Of a stretch of DNA of 64,000 bases, positions 45,720 through 54,451 are shown in pieces (within the stretch, counting starts at the first letter, position 1; every line of letters starts with the position of its first letter). A program made the position numbers and the translations under genes. The DNA comes from Pedobacter arcticus A12 (GTDB lineage Bacteria; Bacteroidota; Bacteroidia; Sphingobacteriales; Sphingobacteriaceae). The stretch covers positions 30,444 through 94,443 of the forward strand of contig NZ_JH947126.1 in the NCBI RefSeq assembly GCF_000302595.1, written 5' to 3'. The notes under the pieces are model-generated. The model was not told the DNA's origin, made no database searches, and was given only the letters and a program-made list of their open reading frames with translations.

Positions 45720-47819
45720 ATGATGTTACTTATTCAAAATTCACGTCTTTATATAAACCTAAAACTTGTGTCGATAAAGAAAAGCAGCTGTCTTATTATT
45801 TTTTATTTCCTAATATTAACGGCCAACGCTCAGCTTTTAAGTGGGCAAAATAATCGGTGGCATATTCAAAATGATGGAAGTAGTATCCGTTGGGATATAA
45901 ATGGTAAAATTCCGCATGAAGACCATATCGAAATGAGCGGAGAAAAAGTCTCGTTATGGGTAAAGTATGGATTGGATAGCGTAGGAAGATCCTCAGTCAA
46001 TCGGACACTTGTTTTTCCAACTTTTCGGGTGTTGCCGGTTTCTACCAGAAGTCATATTTCTTACTTTTTTTCTGATAACGATTTACCACGATTTTATATC
46101 AACAACCGCTTGTTACAGCTCGATTTAAGTAAAGGTCGTAAAACTGGGAATCTGCCTTACGTAGTCAAATCTATTACTCAAGGCGGAATCATGCGTATTT
46201 ATGCAGAAGGTGGTACACCTACGCTCGCCAAAATTGAACGCTCTTTTTTTCCTTCCGTAAATCGGCCACTCGCTTTAGAAAACTTCACTTTTACCAACGT
46301 AACTCATGAAGCAATTACCGTTTCTATGGAGTATTTAAAAAAAGAGATACGAACCAACCCCGAACGGAGTACGCCGGTAGCGCATTCGGTGATGATGGCT
46401 TCTTTTGAAGACGGAACCAGAACACTTGAACCAGGTGCAACAACCACTTTTTCGGTTTATTATTTGGCAAGCAATACACTTCAAAAAGAAACACCAATTC
46501 ACCCTCAACAAGAAGAGCAAAAAAGAGAAGAGCGGGTTAACGCTATTTTAAATCTTTTACAGTTAGAGACGCCCGAAACGGTTTTAAATACGGCGTTTAA
46601 CTTTGCTAAAATTAGAGCTACTGAGAGTATTTTTAAAACCAAAGGCGGTTATATGCATGCACCCGGCGGTTTATCTTATTATGCGGCTGTTTGGGCAAAT
46701 GACCAAGCCGAGTATATCAATCCGTTTTTTGGTTTTTTAGGGGATAGTATTGCCAACCTTTCGGCGATGAATACTTACCGCCTATTTGCCGAATACATGA
46801 ATCCGGAATATAAACCTTTGCCTAGTTCTATCATAGCCGAAGGTATAAGCACTTGGCAGGGAGCAAAAGACAGAGGCGATGCCGCAATGATTGCTTACGG
46901 AGCATCGCGATATGCGCTAACTTTTGGAAATATTGATTCTGCTAGAAAATTATGGCCGTTAATTAAGTGGTGCCTTCACTACAACCAAACCAAAATGAAC
47001 AATGCTGGTGTGGTAGCTTCAGACTCTGACGAGCTCGAAGGTCGTTTTCCATCTGGAAAAGCAAATCTTTCTACCAATTCTTTGTATTACGATGCATTGG
47101 TTTCGTCCGCAATGTTAGCCCAGAATTTGGATGAACCCTTCGCCGCCGTTAAATTATATCAGCAACAAGCGGCAGCATTAAAGAAAAATATTGAAAAGTA
47201 CTTTGGAGGAAATGTTCAAGGTTTTGATACTTACAAATATTACGAGGATAATGATGTTTTAAGAGCCTGGATTTGCTTACCGCTAACCATGGGGATTTTA
47301 GATAGAAAAGACGCTACCATTGCCGCATTGTTTTCGCCTAAACTTTGGACAGCAGATGGTTTAGCAACAGAAGCCGGTAAAGAGACTTTTTGGGATAGAT
47401 CTACTTTATATGCTTTGCGTGGTGTATTGCAGGCGGGCGAAACAGAGAAAGCGATGGCTTATCTGAAATATTATAGCAACCGACGTTTATTGGGCGAACA
47501 TGTGCCTTACCCCGTAGAGGCATACCCAGAAGGTAACCAAAGACATTTATCAGCAGAAAGCGGATTATACTGTAGGATTTATACTGAAGGATTGTTTGGG
47601 ATGAGACCAACAGGCTTTAGCAGTTTTGACTGTACACCCCGTTTGCCAAAAAACTGGAGCCAAATGTCGCTTAAAAATATCCATTCCTTTGGGCGGGTTT
47701 TTAGTCTTACAGTAAATCGGGTGAGTGCTGATAAGCTGAAAATAAGTGTACAGCAAAATGGAGAAAGTTTCAAAGAATACATGATTGAAGAAGGTGTCAC
47801 AAAACAAATTATATTATGA
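45720..47819 (+). CDS. Exported six-hairpin (alpha/alpha)6 glycosidase, family unassigned
   Basis: About 699 residues from ATG 45720; a GTG near 45768 is another possible start just before the signal (SCLIIFYFLILTANAQ). Residues about 45-290 form an N-terminal beta-sandwich. Residues about 300-640 look like an (alpha/alpha)6 barrel (YYAAVWANDQAEYINPFFG, VVASDSDELEGRFPSGKANLSTNSLYYDAL, AAGKETFWDRSTLYALRG-like). A C-terminal segment reads GLYCRIYTEGLFGMRPTGFSSFDCTPRLP. This layout is shared by GH78, GH65 and GH95-like clans. I cannot place it in a numbered family. Candidate acids lie in WANDQAEY and SDSDELEG. It is divergent from the beta-helix/GH105 operon. Confidence 0.65.
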   Translation: MMLLIQNSRLYINLKLVSIKKSSCLIIFYFLILTANAQLLSGQNNRWHIQNDGSSIRWDINGKIPHEDHIEMSGEKVSLWVKYGLDSVGRSSVNRTLVFPTFRVLPVSTRSHISYFFSDNDLPRFYINNRLLQLDLSKGRKTGNLPYVVKSITQGGIMRIYAEGGTPTLAKIERSFFPSVNRPLALENFTFTNVTHEAITVSMEYLKKEIRTNPERSTPVAHSVMMASFEDGTRTLEPGATTTFSVYYLASNTLQKETPIHPQQEEQKREERVNAILNLLQLETPETVLNTAFNFAKIRATESIFKTKGGYMHAPGGLSYYAAVWANDQAEYINPFFGFLGDSIANLSAMNTYRLFAEYMNPEYKPLPSSIIAEGISTWQGAKDRGDAAMIAYGASRYALTFGNIDSARKLWPLIKWCLHYNQTKMNNAGVVASDSDELEGRFPSGKANLSTNSLYYDALVSSAMLAQNLDEPFAAVKLYQQQAAALKKNIEKYFGGNVQGFDTYKYYEDNDVLRAWICLPLTMGILDRKDATIAALFSPKLWTADGLATEAGKETFWDRSTLYALRGVLQAGETEKAMAYLKYYSNRRLLGEHVPYPVEAYPEGNQRHLSAESGLYCRIYTEGLFGMRPTGFSSFDCTPRLPKNWSQMSLKNIHSFGRVFSLTVNRVSADKLKISVQQNGESFKEYMIEEGVTKQIIL

Positions 47820-47851
47820 AACCACCAGGAGTATTGAAATTTTTTTAAGAG

Positions 47852-47951
47852 CGTCATCTCGACAATAGGAGAGGCCCCCAAGTTTCTTTGCAATCGCTTG
47901 GTTCTTCGATGGAACTCACAGATTTCTCCCCGTACCTCGTTCGAAATGACG
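47852..47951. repeat. 100-bp palindromic intergenic repeat
   Basis: Outer arms CGTCATCTCGAC and GTTCGAAATGACG, with an AGATTTCTCCCCGTACCTCG stretch inside that also occurs in the repeats at 38134-38250 and 38399-38514. It appears to be a diverged member of the same dispersed family, placed just behind the six-hairpin gene. Confidence 0.7.
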
Positions 47952-48339
47952 GAAACGGAAGTCTTACTTCAATATTTTATTTAAGCTGATAAAAGCCAAT
48001 ATATAATCCTTCTTATCATTACGGAGAAAAACTACCTAACCTGTCCTTAGGGTTATCGTAGCGTTTCTAAGGATTGAATAACAGATAAGAGTCTCCGACT
48101 CGCCATTACAGATTTTTTAAAAGCATTTAAGATAAATCTTGAAAGTATGAAAACCACACAAAATAGCTAATTAGCCATACTATTATACCAATTTGGTTTA
48201 GTTTTTTAATCTTGCTATTTTTTATCTTCGTAAGAAAAAAATATTTTTTTACGAATCAGAAAAACACTATAAGTTAATATTGATATGAAAAAATAATATC
48301 ATTAATCATTTGGGTGTTTTTCTAACAAAATTTAATACT
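47952..48339. other. Intergenic region before the lipoprotein/subtilase pair
   Basis: About 390 AT-rich bp that must hold the promoter of the pair. ATAGCTAATTAGCC at about 48161-48174 weakly recalls the ATTAGC sites. No gene or strong secondary structure was found. Confidence 0.4.
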
Positions 48340-48804
48340 ATGAAAAAGACAAGAAAATTATTTACAGCTATTTTCTGTAGCTGGGCATTAGTGATTTTAA
48401 TCTCAAGCTGTGAGAAAAAATCAGAGTCTGATTGCGGATGCGCCGCCAATTCTTTTAAATACATAGCTCAAAATTTTTTAGGTGAATTAACAACCGATCT
48501 TAATCATGAAACAAGTATTAGAACGTGGTATATTAATATTTATAATGGCATCGATTCGCATGGTAATGTTTTAACAAATCCGTTTACAAGTAGCGATGAC
48601 AAAAGAGTGTTTTATGGCGTTGTATGTGATTCAACCCTGATTCCTCAACCAATCAGAGATAATGCTATTGCTCAAAAATCGGTATCGGTAATCTATTCTG
48701 CAAAATACAAAATCATGTGTGCCAGTGATAATCAGATCACACAGCCAATAACAGCTTATAACTTATCCATAGATTCGGTCAAACTAAACAATACACAAAA
48801 ATAG
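48340..48804 (+). CDS. Cysteine-containing lipoprotein of unknown function
   Basis: 154 residues from ATG 48340 (an in-frame ATG 30 bp upstream adds a non-signal leader). Lipobox LVILISSCEKK. The mature part has an early CGCAAN cluster and two later cysteines (VVCDST, YKIMCASDN), so disulfides are likely. I do not recognise the family. Its stop is 1 bp before the ATG of the secreted subtilase, so the two are translated together. It could be an inhibitor, chaperone or surface partner of the protease, but nothing in the sequence proves that. Confidence 0.75.
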   Translation: MKKTRKLFTAIFCSWALVILISSCEKKSESDCGCAANSFKYIAQNFLGELTTDLNHETSIRTWYINIYNGIDSHGNVLTNPFTSSDDKRVFYGVVCDSTLIPQPIRDNAIAQKSVSVIYSAKYKIMCASDNQITQPITAYNLSIDSVKLNNTQK

Positions 48805-48805
48805 A

Positions 48806-51169
48806 ATGAAAAGAACACTCCTACTTTTATTCTGTCTGTCAAATTACTTTTTTGTAACTGCACAGAGCATAACCTTATATTCGAATGGATATCGAACTGA
48901 AATGACCCAAGCAGATTCAGTTTATTATGTTGAGTATAGAACAACTAAAGAAAAGAATGAACATTATAATCTAAAGGAAATTTTAGGACAGATTTTTTTT
49001 AAAACCGATAGTACTTTCGGCTTCGTTGTAACTGATACAACGAGTGTGTCAAGAAATTTAAAAATGTACGAACGAAAGTTTATAATGCCCTTTTATAAAA
49101 CTGAAAATGGGATGTTACAAGTCCCGACTTCAGAACTCTTTATTATGCCTACAAATAAAAACAATTTAGCTAAGCAATTCAGCGGTTATGGTAAACTTAT
49201 CCCTCATCCAAAATTTGAGGGATGTTATTATCTAAGTCTTTATGAATCAAAATATCGTTCGGGAAATGACATTATCGCATTATGCAATAAGCTTTTTGAT
49301 CTGGGAATCGTAAGTATCGCCGAACCAAACTTTATCGTGATCGGAAAAATGGAAAATCCATATCTACCTTACCAATGGAATATAGAAAATACGGGACAAC
49401 ATGGAGGAACTACAGGTGCCGACATGAAAATTAAGCCGGTATGGGACGCGGGGTATTCCGGAAGTGGAATAAAAGTAGCTGTTTTGGATCTTGGGGTAGA
49501 GTTAACCCATGAAGATCTCCAAAATAATTTACTAAGTGGATACGATGCGACGGGGAATGGCAGTTCTGGTGGAAGTAATTCTTCTGATTATCATGGTACC
49601 GCATGTGCAGGAATCATTGCGGGTGTTGATAACAATAAAGGAATCAAGGGAGTAGCTTATAATGCAAAAATTATCCCTGTAAGAATAGGGATTGGTACTT
49701 CTGGAGGTGGGTTCATCTCAAGTAGCACTATAATGAGTAACTCTATTGTTACCGCAGTAGATATGGGTGCGAGAATCTTATCAAACTCTTGGAGCACTTC
49801 GCCTTCAAGTACCATTGACCTCGCGATAAGTTACGCTGTAAATAAGAATGCTGTCGTTCTATTTGCAACAGGGAATTATAATACTTCAATAAGTTATCCT
49901 GCTTCAAATTCATCGGTTATCGCTGTTGGTGCAAGTAGTAATTGTGACACAAGGAAGCGTTCTTCAAGCTCATCAACTGTAGTGAACTCTGGAGTTTCGA
50001 CAGATCCGAATGGGGTAAGTTGCGATGGCGAAGGATGGTGGGGAAGCAATTATGGGACTGGATTAGATATAATTGCTCCAGGAGTTTTGATACCTACAAC
50101 TATAAATAGTGGTGGTTATACTACTAGTTTTAATGGCACATCATCAGCCTGTCCCAATGCCGCAGCGGTAGTTGCCTTAATTCTTTCTGTAAATCCTTAT
50201 CTTACATCTGCACAGGTAAGGAATATTTTAGAAACAACCTGTGACAAAGTAGGTGGCTATACGTATAGTTTCGGCGTTTCCGGGCAGCCCAATGGTGGAT
50301 GGTGCGCTGATGCTGGTTACGGCCGTGTTAACGCATGTGCAGCGGTTACCAAAGCATTAGCTACGACATTATCTATCTCCGGCCCGTCCACTTTTTGTTC
50401 TACTTCAGAAACCTACGAAATACCAAACTTACTCAGTGGTGCAACTGTAAACTGGACAACAACAGGCACTATCAGTATTTCAAGTTCAAATACAGCCAAC
50501 CCGGTAAGTGTAACAAAAACTGCAAACGGTACAGGAACCTTAACAGCGACAGTGAATACTGCTTGTGGCAACCTGACGCTCCCGGTTAAAAACATTACTA
50601 CTGGACTTCCATTAGCCTCTTTATATAGACCTTCGGGACCTGAATATATTACCGATTATGGAGATTCTTTTGGTTACTTCGTTCCAGAATGTCCAGATGC
50701 CATTTCTTATGAATGGATAATTACCGGAAACCCGGTTTACACATTTGAAACCGGAAGTGAGCAGTCAATTGATATCATTTTTCCTTACGAGGGCTACTAT
50801 GATATACAGGTTAAAATAACCACGCCTTGTGGGGAAGTGGAAAGCTATAGTCGGTCTGTACATGTAGATTATAGCCAAAACAGGTCTTATAGCTATTTCC
50901 CCAATCCAGTAAAAAACGAACTTACGGTAACTTACGAAGCTCCACAGAAGCAACCCGTTAAAAATGAAGTTTTTGCCAAAAAAATACAAGTGCCGGCATT
51001 CGAGATCAAGCTGATAGATAATAAAGGCTTGGTGCTGAAATCTGCCAAAAGCGATGGACATAAAAATGCTATCAATATCTCAACCAAAGATGTACCTGAT
51101 GGTACTTATTATCTGCACATCCTAAACAAGGGAAAAACCATCAGAAAGCAGATAGTAGTACAGCATTAA
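48806..51169 (+). CDS. Subtilisin-family (S8) protease with type IX sorting tail
   Basis: 787 residues with a signal peptide ending VTAQ. Residues about 20-185 form a propeptide-like region. The S8 catalytic domain (about 190-515) has Asp in IKVAVLDLGVELTHEDL, His in DYHGTACAGIIAG and Ser in FNGTSSACPNAAA, so the triad is complete. Ig/PKD-like beta domains follow (about 520-690), and then a T9SS C-terminal domain (YFPNPVKNELTVTYE ... GTYYLHILNKGKTIRKQIVVQH). It should be secreted across the outer membrane and act on proteins outside. Within a glycan region it may strip protein from glycoproteins or cell walls. A clear terminator follows. Confidence 0.93.
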   Translation: MKRTLLLLFCLSNYFFVTAQSITLYSNGYRTEMTQADSVYYVEYRTTKEKNEHYNLKEILGQIFFKTDSTFGFVVTDTTSVSRNLKMYERKFIMPFYKTENGMLQVPTSELFIMPTNKNNLAKQFSGYGKLIPHPKFEGCYYLSLYESKYRSGNDIIALCNKLFDLGIVSIAEPNFIVIGKMENPYLPYQWNIENTGQHGGTTGADMKIKPVWDAGYSGSGIKVAVLDLGVELTHEDLQNNLLSGYDATGNGSSGGSNSSDYHGTACAGIIAGVDNNKGIKGVAYNAKIIPVRIGIGTSGGGFISSSTIMSNSIVTAVDMGARILSNSWSTSPSSTIDLAISYAVNKNAVVLFATGNYNTSISYPASNSSVIAVGASSNCDTRKRSSSSSTVVNSGVSTDPNGVSCDGEGWWGSNYGTGLDIIAPGVLIPTTINSGGYTTSFNGTSSACPNAAAVVALILSVNPYLTSAQVRNILETTCDKVGGYTYSFGVSGQPNGGWCADAGYGRVNACAAVTKALATTLSISGPSTFCSTSETYEIPNLLSGATVNWTTTGTISISSSNTANPVSVTKTANGTGTLTATVNTACGNLTLPVKNITTGLPLASLYRPSGPEYITDYGDSFGYFVPECPDAISYEWIITGNPVYTFETGSEQSIDIIFPYEGYYDIQVKITTPCGEVESYSRSVHVDYSQNRSYSYFPNPVKNELTVTYEAPQKQPVKNEVFAKKIQVPAFEIKLIDNKGLVLKSAKSDGHKNAINISTKDVPDGTYYLHILNKGKTIRKQIVVQH

Positions 51170-51194
51170 ATTTTACAAAGACCAAATATATTTT

Positions 51195-51234
51195 AGCTCT
51201 TGTTGTATCATTTTCGGGATAACAAGAGCTTTTA
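51195..51234 (+). terminator. Rho-independent terminator after the subtilase
   Basis: Perfect 10-bp arms AGCTCTTGTT and AACAAGAGCT around a 16-nt loop, followed by TTTTAT. It starts 26 bp after the stop codon. Confidence 0.85.
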
Positions 51235-51350
51235 TGTTCATAACCTTTATTAAAATGGTAAAATAGGTTAATAAACTTTATACCTAAATGATTTAATTGC
51301 CTGCTTTGCTCAATCATTTAAAAAGAAACATTTTCAAAGACAATTATATT

Positions 51351-52238
51351 ATGAAAAAAACAACACTTAAATGGACTTGGGTTTTTACCATTCTACTATT
51401 CGTAAATTGTTCTAAATCAAAATCTAACCAAAAAAACAACCAAGATCCGCCGGTTAAGGAAGAACCACCCATTAAAACTAAACTAGGGTTTTTACTAGAG
51501 GCAGACGGCCCAGGGAATACCTATGAATTGTTGAATAGCAAGCTCGGAGGAACCGCAATGGAAGTTCCGGATTGCGGACATACAGATTTTGGAAGGCATA
51601 TTTCTGAAATTTACGATGATGTTTTGAAGAAAAATGTTTTTGTATTTACCATCCACACAAGCCCAGATGATGATCGTTGCAATGGCTCAACCGACAGGCA
51701 GAGGAATGAAATTAAAACCTACGGACCTTCGCCAGATAGTTTAAAAGGAGCTCTAAATGAAACGGTTACCTATCGTTGGAAATTTATGTTGCCTGTTGGT
51801 TTTCAGCCATCGCCAAGTTTTACCCATATTCATCAAATTAAAGCTGGCGACGGAGACGATGGTTCACCACTGATTACCATTTCTCCAAGATATGGAAATC
51901 AGGATAAATTAGAAATTATCCACACGGCAGGAACCTCGGCTACTACTTTAGGAAAGGTGAAGGAAGTTGATTTATCTGCTTTCAAAGGAGTATGGGTAGA
52001 AGTGACAGAAAAGATAAAATATGGTACTCATGGTACTTATGAAGTGAAGATAAATAGAATTTCTGATGGTGCGAGCCTGTTGACTTACTCCAATAGCGAT
52101 ATAGATTTGTGGCGTAAAGAAACCACTTTTTGCCGACCAAAATGGGGGATATATAGAAGTTTAAATAACAAATCGTACTTACGAGATGAGCAGGTAAGGT
52201 TTGCTGATTTTTCTATAGTAGAAGGAGATGGCCAATAA
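51351..52238 (+). CDS. Lipoprotein with heparinase-I-like lyase fold (second PF14099-type copy)
   Basis: 295 residues from ATG 51351, which gives a lipoprotein signal (ILLFVNCSKSK). The earlier ATG at 51297 would place a hydrophilic leader before it. A Lys/Pro-rich linker leads to a jelly-roll domain with DRQRNEIKTYG, VTYRWKFMLPVGFQPS, FTHIHQIKAGDG, VWVEVTEKIKYG and RPKWGIYRSLNNKSYLRDEQVRFADF. The C-terminal KWGIY block recalls the lyase at 25573. Probable uronan lyase at the cell surface; other concanavalin-like functions cannot be excluded. KdgF follows after 48 bp, supporting a role in making unsaturated uronates. Confidence 0.65.
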   Translation: MKKTTLKWTWVFTILLFVNCSKSKSNQKNNQDPPVKEEPPIKTKLGFLLEADGPGNTYELLNSKLGGTAMEVPDCGHTDFGRHISEIYDDVLKKNVFVFTIHTSPDDDRCNGSTDRQRNEIKTYGPSPDSLKGALNETVTYRWKFMLPVGFQPSPSFTHIHQIKAGDGDDGSPLITISPRYGNQDKLEIIHTAGTSATTLGKVKEVDLSAFKGVWVEVTEKIKYGTHGTYEVKINRISDGASLLTYSNSDIDLWRKETTFCRPKWGIYRSLNNKSYLRDEQVRFADFSIVEGDGQ

Positions 52239-52286
52239 AAAGATAAATTGTAAATACGTTTAACAAAAAATATAAAATTCTTAATA

Positions 52287-52631
52287 ATGCAGAACAACCT
52301 ATTCCAAATAGAAACAGAAACCAATTGGGAAGATCTAGGAGACGGAATTAAACGCCAGATTTACGGCTATAACGATACCGTAATGATGGTAAAGGTGAAG
52401 TTTGAAGCTGGTGCAGTTGGAACTTTACATCAGCACCATCATTCACAGGTTACTTATGTAGAAACCGGCGTTTTTGAAACAACAATTGACGACCAAACAA
52501 AAACCTTAAAAAAAGGTGATGGGTTTTATGCACCTCCCCACAAAATACATGGCGTGGTTTGTAAAGAACCGGGTGTGCTGATTGACGTATTTACGCCACA
52601 TCGTGAGGATTTTTTAAAAACAAACTCTTAG
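52287..52631 (+). CDS. kdgF: KdgF-type cupin, unsaturated uronate ring-opening enzyme
   Basis: A single-domain cupin of 114 residues, with no signal peptide. The metal motif TLHQHHHSQVTYVETG (His cluster plus Gln), the second cupin box FYAPPHKIHGVVC with His, and the end FTPHREDFL match KdgF proteins, which speed conversion of 4,5-unsaturated monouronates to linear keto forms in pectin and alginate breakdown. It should act in the cytoplasm on the products released by GH105. It lies with a lyase-like gene before it and a GATase-like gene 36 bp after it. Confidence 0.85.
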   Translation: MQNNLFQIETETNWEDLGDGIKRQIYGYNDTVMMVKVKFEAGAVGTLHQHHHSQVTYVETGVFETTIDDQTKTLKKGDGFYAPPHKIHGVVCKEPGVLIDVFTPHREDFLKTNS

Positions 52632-52667
52632 CATTTTTTTGGTTCGAAATCATTTAAATAAAAAATA

Positions 52668-53456
52668 ATGATCAACTTAAAATTTTTTACTAGTGTTTTA
52701 ATGGCTAGCTTTTTTACTGTTGCACATGCACAAACAGTTACGCTCGACTATTATTTTAATCGGGAAACTAAAAAGGATGTTTCTGGCGAAATTTACCGTT
52801 TCCATTACCTGTGGGAAGATGCTAAAATGACTGGTTTTTCTATGTGGGGTGATGTTTTTAAAAAGTATGGTGCTCAAATTAATAGCTTAGAAACTGCTCC
52901 CACATTAAAAAGTTTAGCGAATACTGATGTTTATATTATAGTTGACCCTGATAGACCAGAAGAAAATCCGAACCCCAATTATATTGAAAATCAGCATATC
53001 AAAGCAATTGCAAAGTGGGTTAAAAAAGGGGGTGTATTAGTTTTGATGGCCAATGACAGCACCAATGTAGAACTTAAACATTTTAATAAACTCGCCGGTA
53101 AATTTGGCGTTACTTTTACTCATAATCGCAATATGGTAAAAGATAAAAATTTCTTAATAGGAAAGATTGATATTCCTGCTGGAAACGAGGTGTTTCCCAA
53201 ACCTAAAGCAGTATATCTAAAAGAAATATCAGCCATAGCTGTAAAACAGCCCGCAACGGCTTTAATTAGCGATAAAGGGGATGTAATTATGGCGGTAGCT
53301 AAATATGGTAAAGGGACAGTGTTTGCGGTAGGCGACCCTTGGATTTATAACGAGTACGTTGACGGTAAAAGGATACCTAAAGAGTATGAGAATTATAATG
53401 CCATGGAAGAATTGAGTAAATGGCTAATTAAGCAGGTACCTGTAAAGCGTAAATAA
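52668..53456 (+). CDS. Periplasmic GATase1-like protein, related to the tail domain of GH105 fusions
   Basis: 262 residues with a signal peptide (ends near AHAQ). The pattern TVTLDYYFNRETKKDVSG, FHYLWEDAKMTGFSMWG, VYIIVDPDRPEENPNPNYI, WVKKGGVLVLMANDSTN and GKGTVFAVGDPWIYNEYVDG is one I know as the C-terminal domain attached to some Bacteroidota unsaturated rhamnogalacturonyl hydrolases. Here it stands alone. The fold is probably a Rossmann-like amidotransferase (DUF4350-like) without the catalytic cysteine. Its role is unknown; it may assist GH105 (42583-43725), or bind sugar. It is in the same run as kdgF. Confidence 0.6.
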   Translation: MINLKFFTSVLMASFFTVAHAQTVTLDYYFNRETKKDVSGEIYRFHYLWEDAKMTGFSMWGDVFKKYGAQINSLETAPTLKSLANTDVYIIVDPDRPEENPNPNYIENQHIKAIAKWVKKGGVLVLMANDSTNVELKHFNKLAGKFGVTFTHNRNMVKDKNFLIGKIDIPAGNEVFPKPKAVYLKEISAIAVKQPATALISDKGDVIMAVAKYGKGTVFAVGDPWIYNEYVDGKRIPKEYENYNAMEELSKWLIKQVPVKRK

Positions 53457-53603
53457 CCTTCTTTATTGTTAGAGGAATGAAGATTGGCAAGTTTCCACAT
53501 TCATCTAAATAGTGTCCAAACTATTCGGATAAATGTGGTTCAGCATGGTGTATGTAAATTCCTGAAGGATTCTTCTTTTGTGATAATATTAATTTAACCT
53601 AAT

Positions 53604-54440
53604 TTATTTAAGTTGGTAAGCAGTTACCATTTTATTGTTGAACGAAGGAACGTATAAAATTCTCTTTTTAGCGTCATAAGCTAAATCGGCAGTGTTTACT
53701 CTTGGGCTGTGACTGTCTAATAAAGTTTCTACAGCACCATTTTCATGAACGTAAAAAATATAGCCTCCCCAGCTGGTTGCTAAAAAATCGCCATTTCCAA
53801 TAGGTTCTAAGCCATCTCCACCTTGTGAAATTTGCGCAATATCGGTTTCCTTCATTTCTGCATCAACTTTAAAAAAACGTTTTCCACCTAAAATATAAAG
53901 GTCATCGCCAATAGCTTTTAAACCATTTACACCGCCAACACCTTCCATAAAAGTACTAAGCTGTTCGTCGTTTTTTAGGGTATGGATTTTCTTGGTTTTA
54001 GAGTCGGAAATGTAAACTACTCCTTTATCATTTACAGTAATATCATTTAACATTACTGCATTTTCAACTAAAATTTTCTTCTTTACTTTTCCGGTAGCGA
54101 TGTTAATAATCACTACTTTATTTAAATCGGCAACGTAAAGGTTATTCCCAAACCTCCCCAACCCTTTAGGCGAATCCAATCCGCTAGCCCAGTGCAAATC
54201 GATTATTTTTCCATCGGTTCCAAGTTTTGCTATTTTGCCATTATTGTCAAACGCCATGTTATTGCCTAAGCCAATTTGCGATACGTACAAAATATTTTTC
54301 TTAAAATCGGGTAAAACCGATTCGGGTACCGCAACCACCGTATCGGTTTGCCAAAGTTTTGTCAATTGATGTTTTTGTTGAGCTTTTGTTGTTATGCTGT
54401 TGATTAATAGTGCAATAAAAATGCTTGATATTTTTTTCAT
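53604..54440 (-). CDS. Exported six-bladed beta-propeller protein (SMP-30/NHL-like)
   Basis: 278 residues with a signal peptide (ends near TKAQ). Repeating blades of the type NNLYVADLNKVVIINIATGKV, GVVYISDSKTKKIHTL and DDLYILGGKRFFKV suggest a six-bladed propeller like SMP-30/gluconolactonase or NHL proteins. Metal-site residues typical of lactonases cannot be assigned with confidence, so a lactonase function is only possible. The gene starts 11 bp after the GH36 stop and is co-transcribed with it. If it is a lactonase, it could open aldonolactones made by the sugar dehydrogenase of this window. Confidence 0.65.
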   Translation of the reverse strand: MKKISSIFIALLINSITTKAQQKHQLTKLWQTDTVVAVPESVLPDFKKNILYVSQIGLGNNMAFDNNGKIAKLGTDGKIIDLHWASGLDSPKGLGRFGNNLYVADLNKVVIINIATGKVKKKILVENAVMLNDITVNDKGVVYISDSKTKKIHTLKNDEQLSTFMEGVGGVNGLKAIGDDLYILGGKRFFKVDAEMKETDIAQISQGGDGLEPIGNGDFLATSWGGYIFYVHENGAVETLLDSHSPRVNTADLAYDAKKRILYVPSFNNKMVTAYQLK

Positions 54441-54451
54441 GCTGAGGTTTT

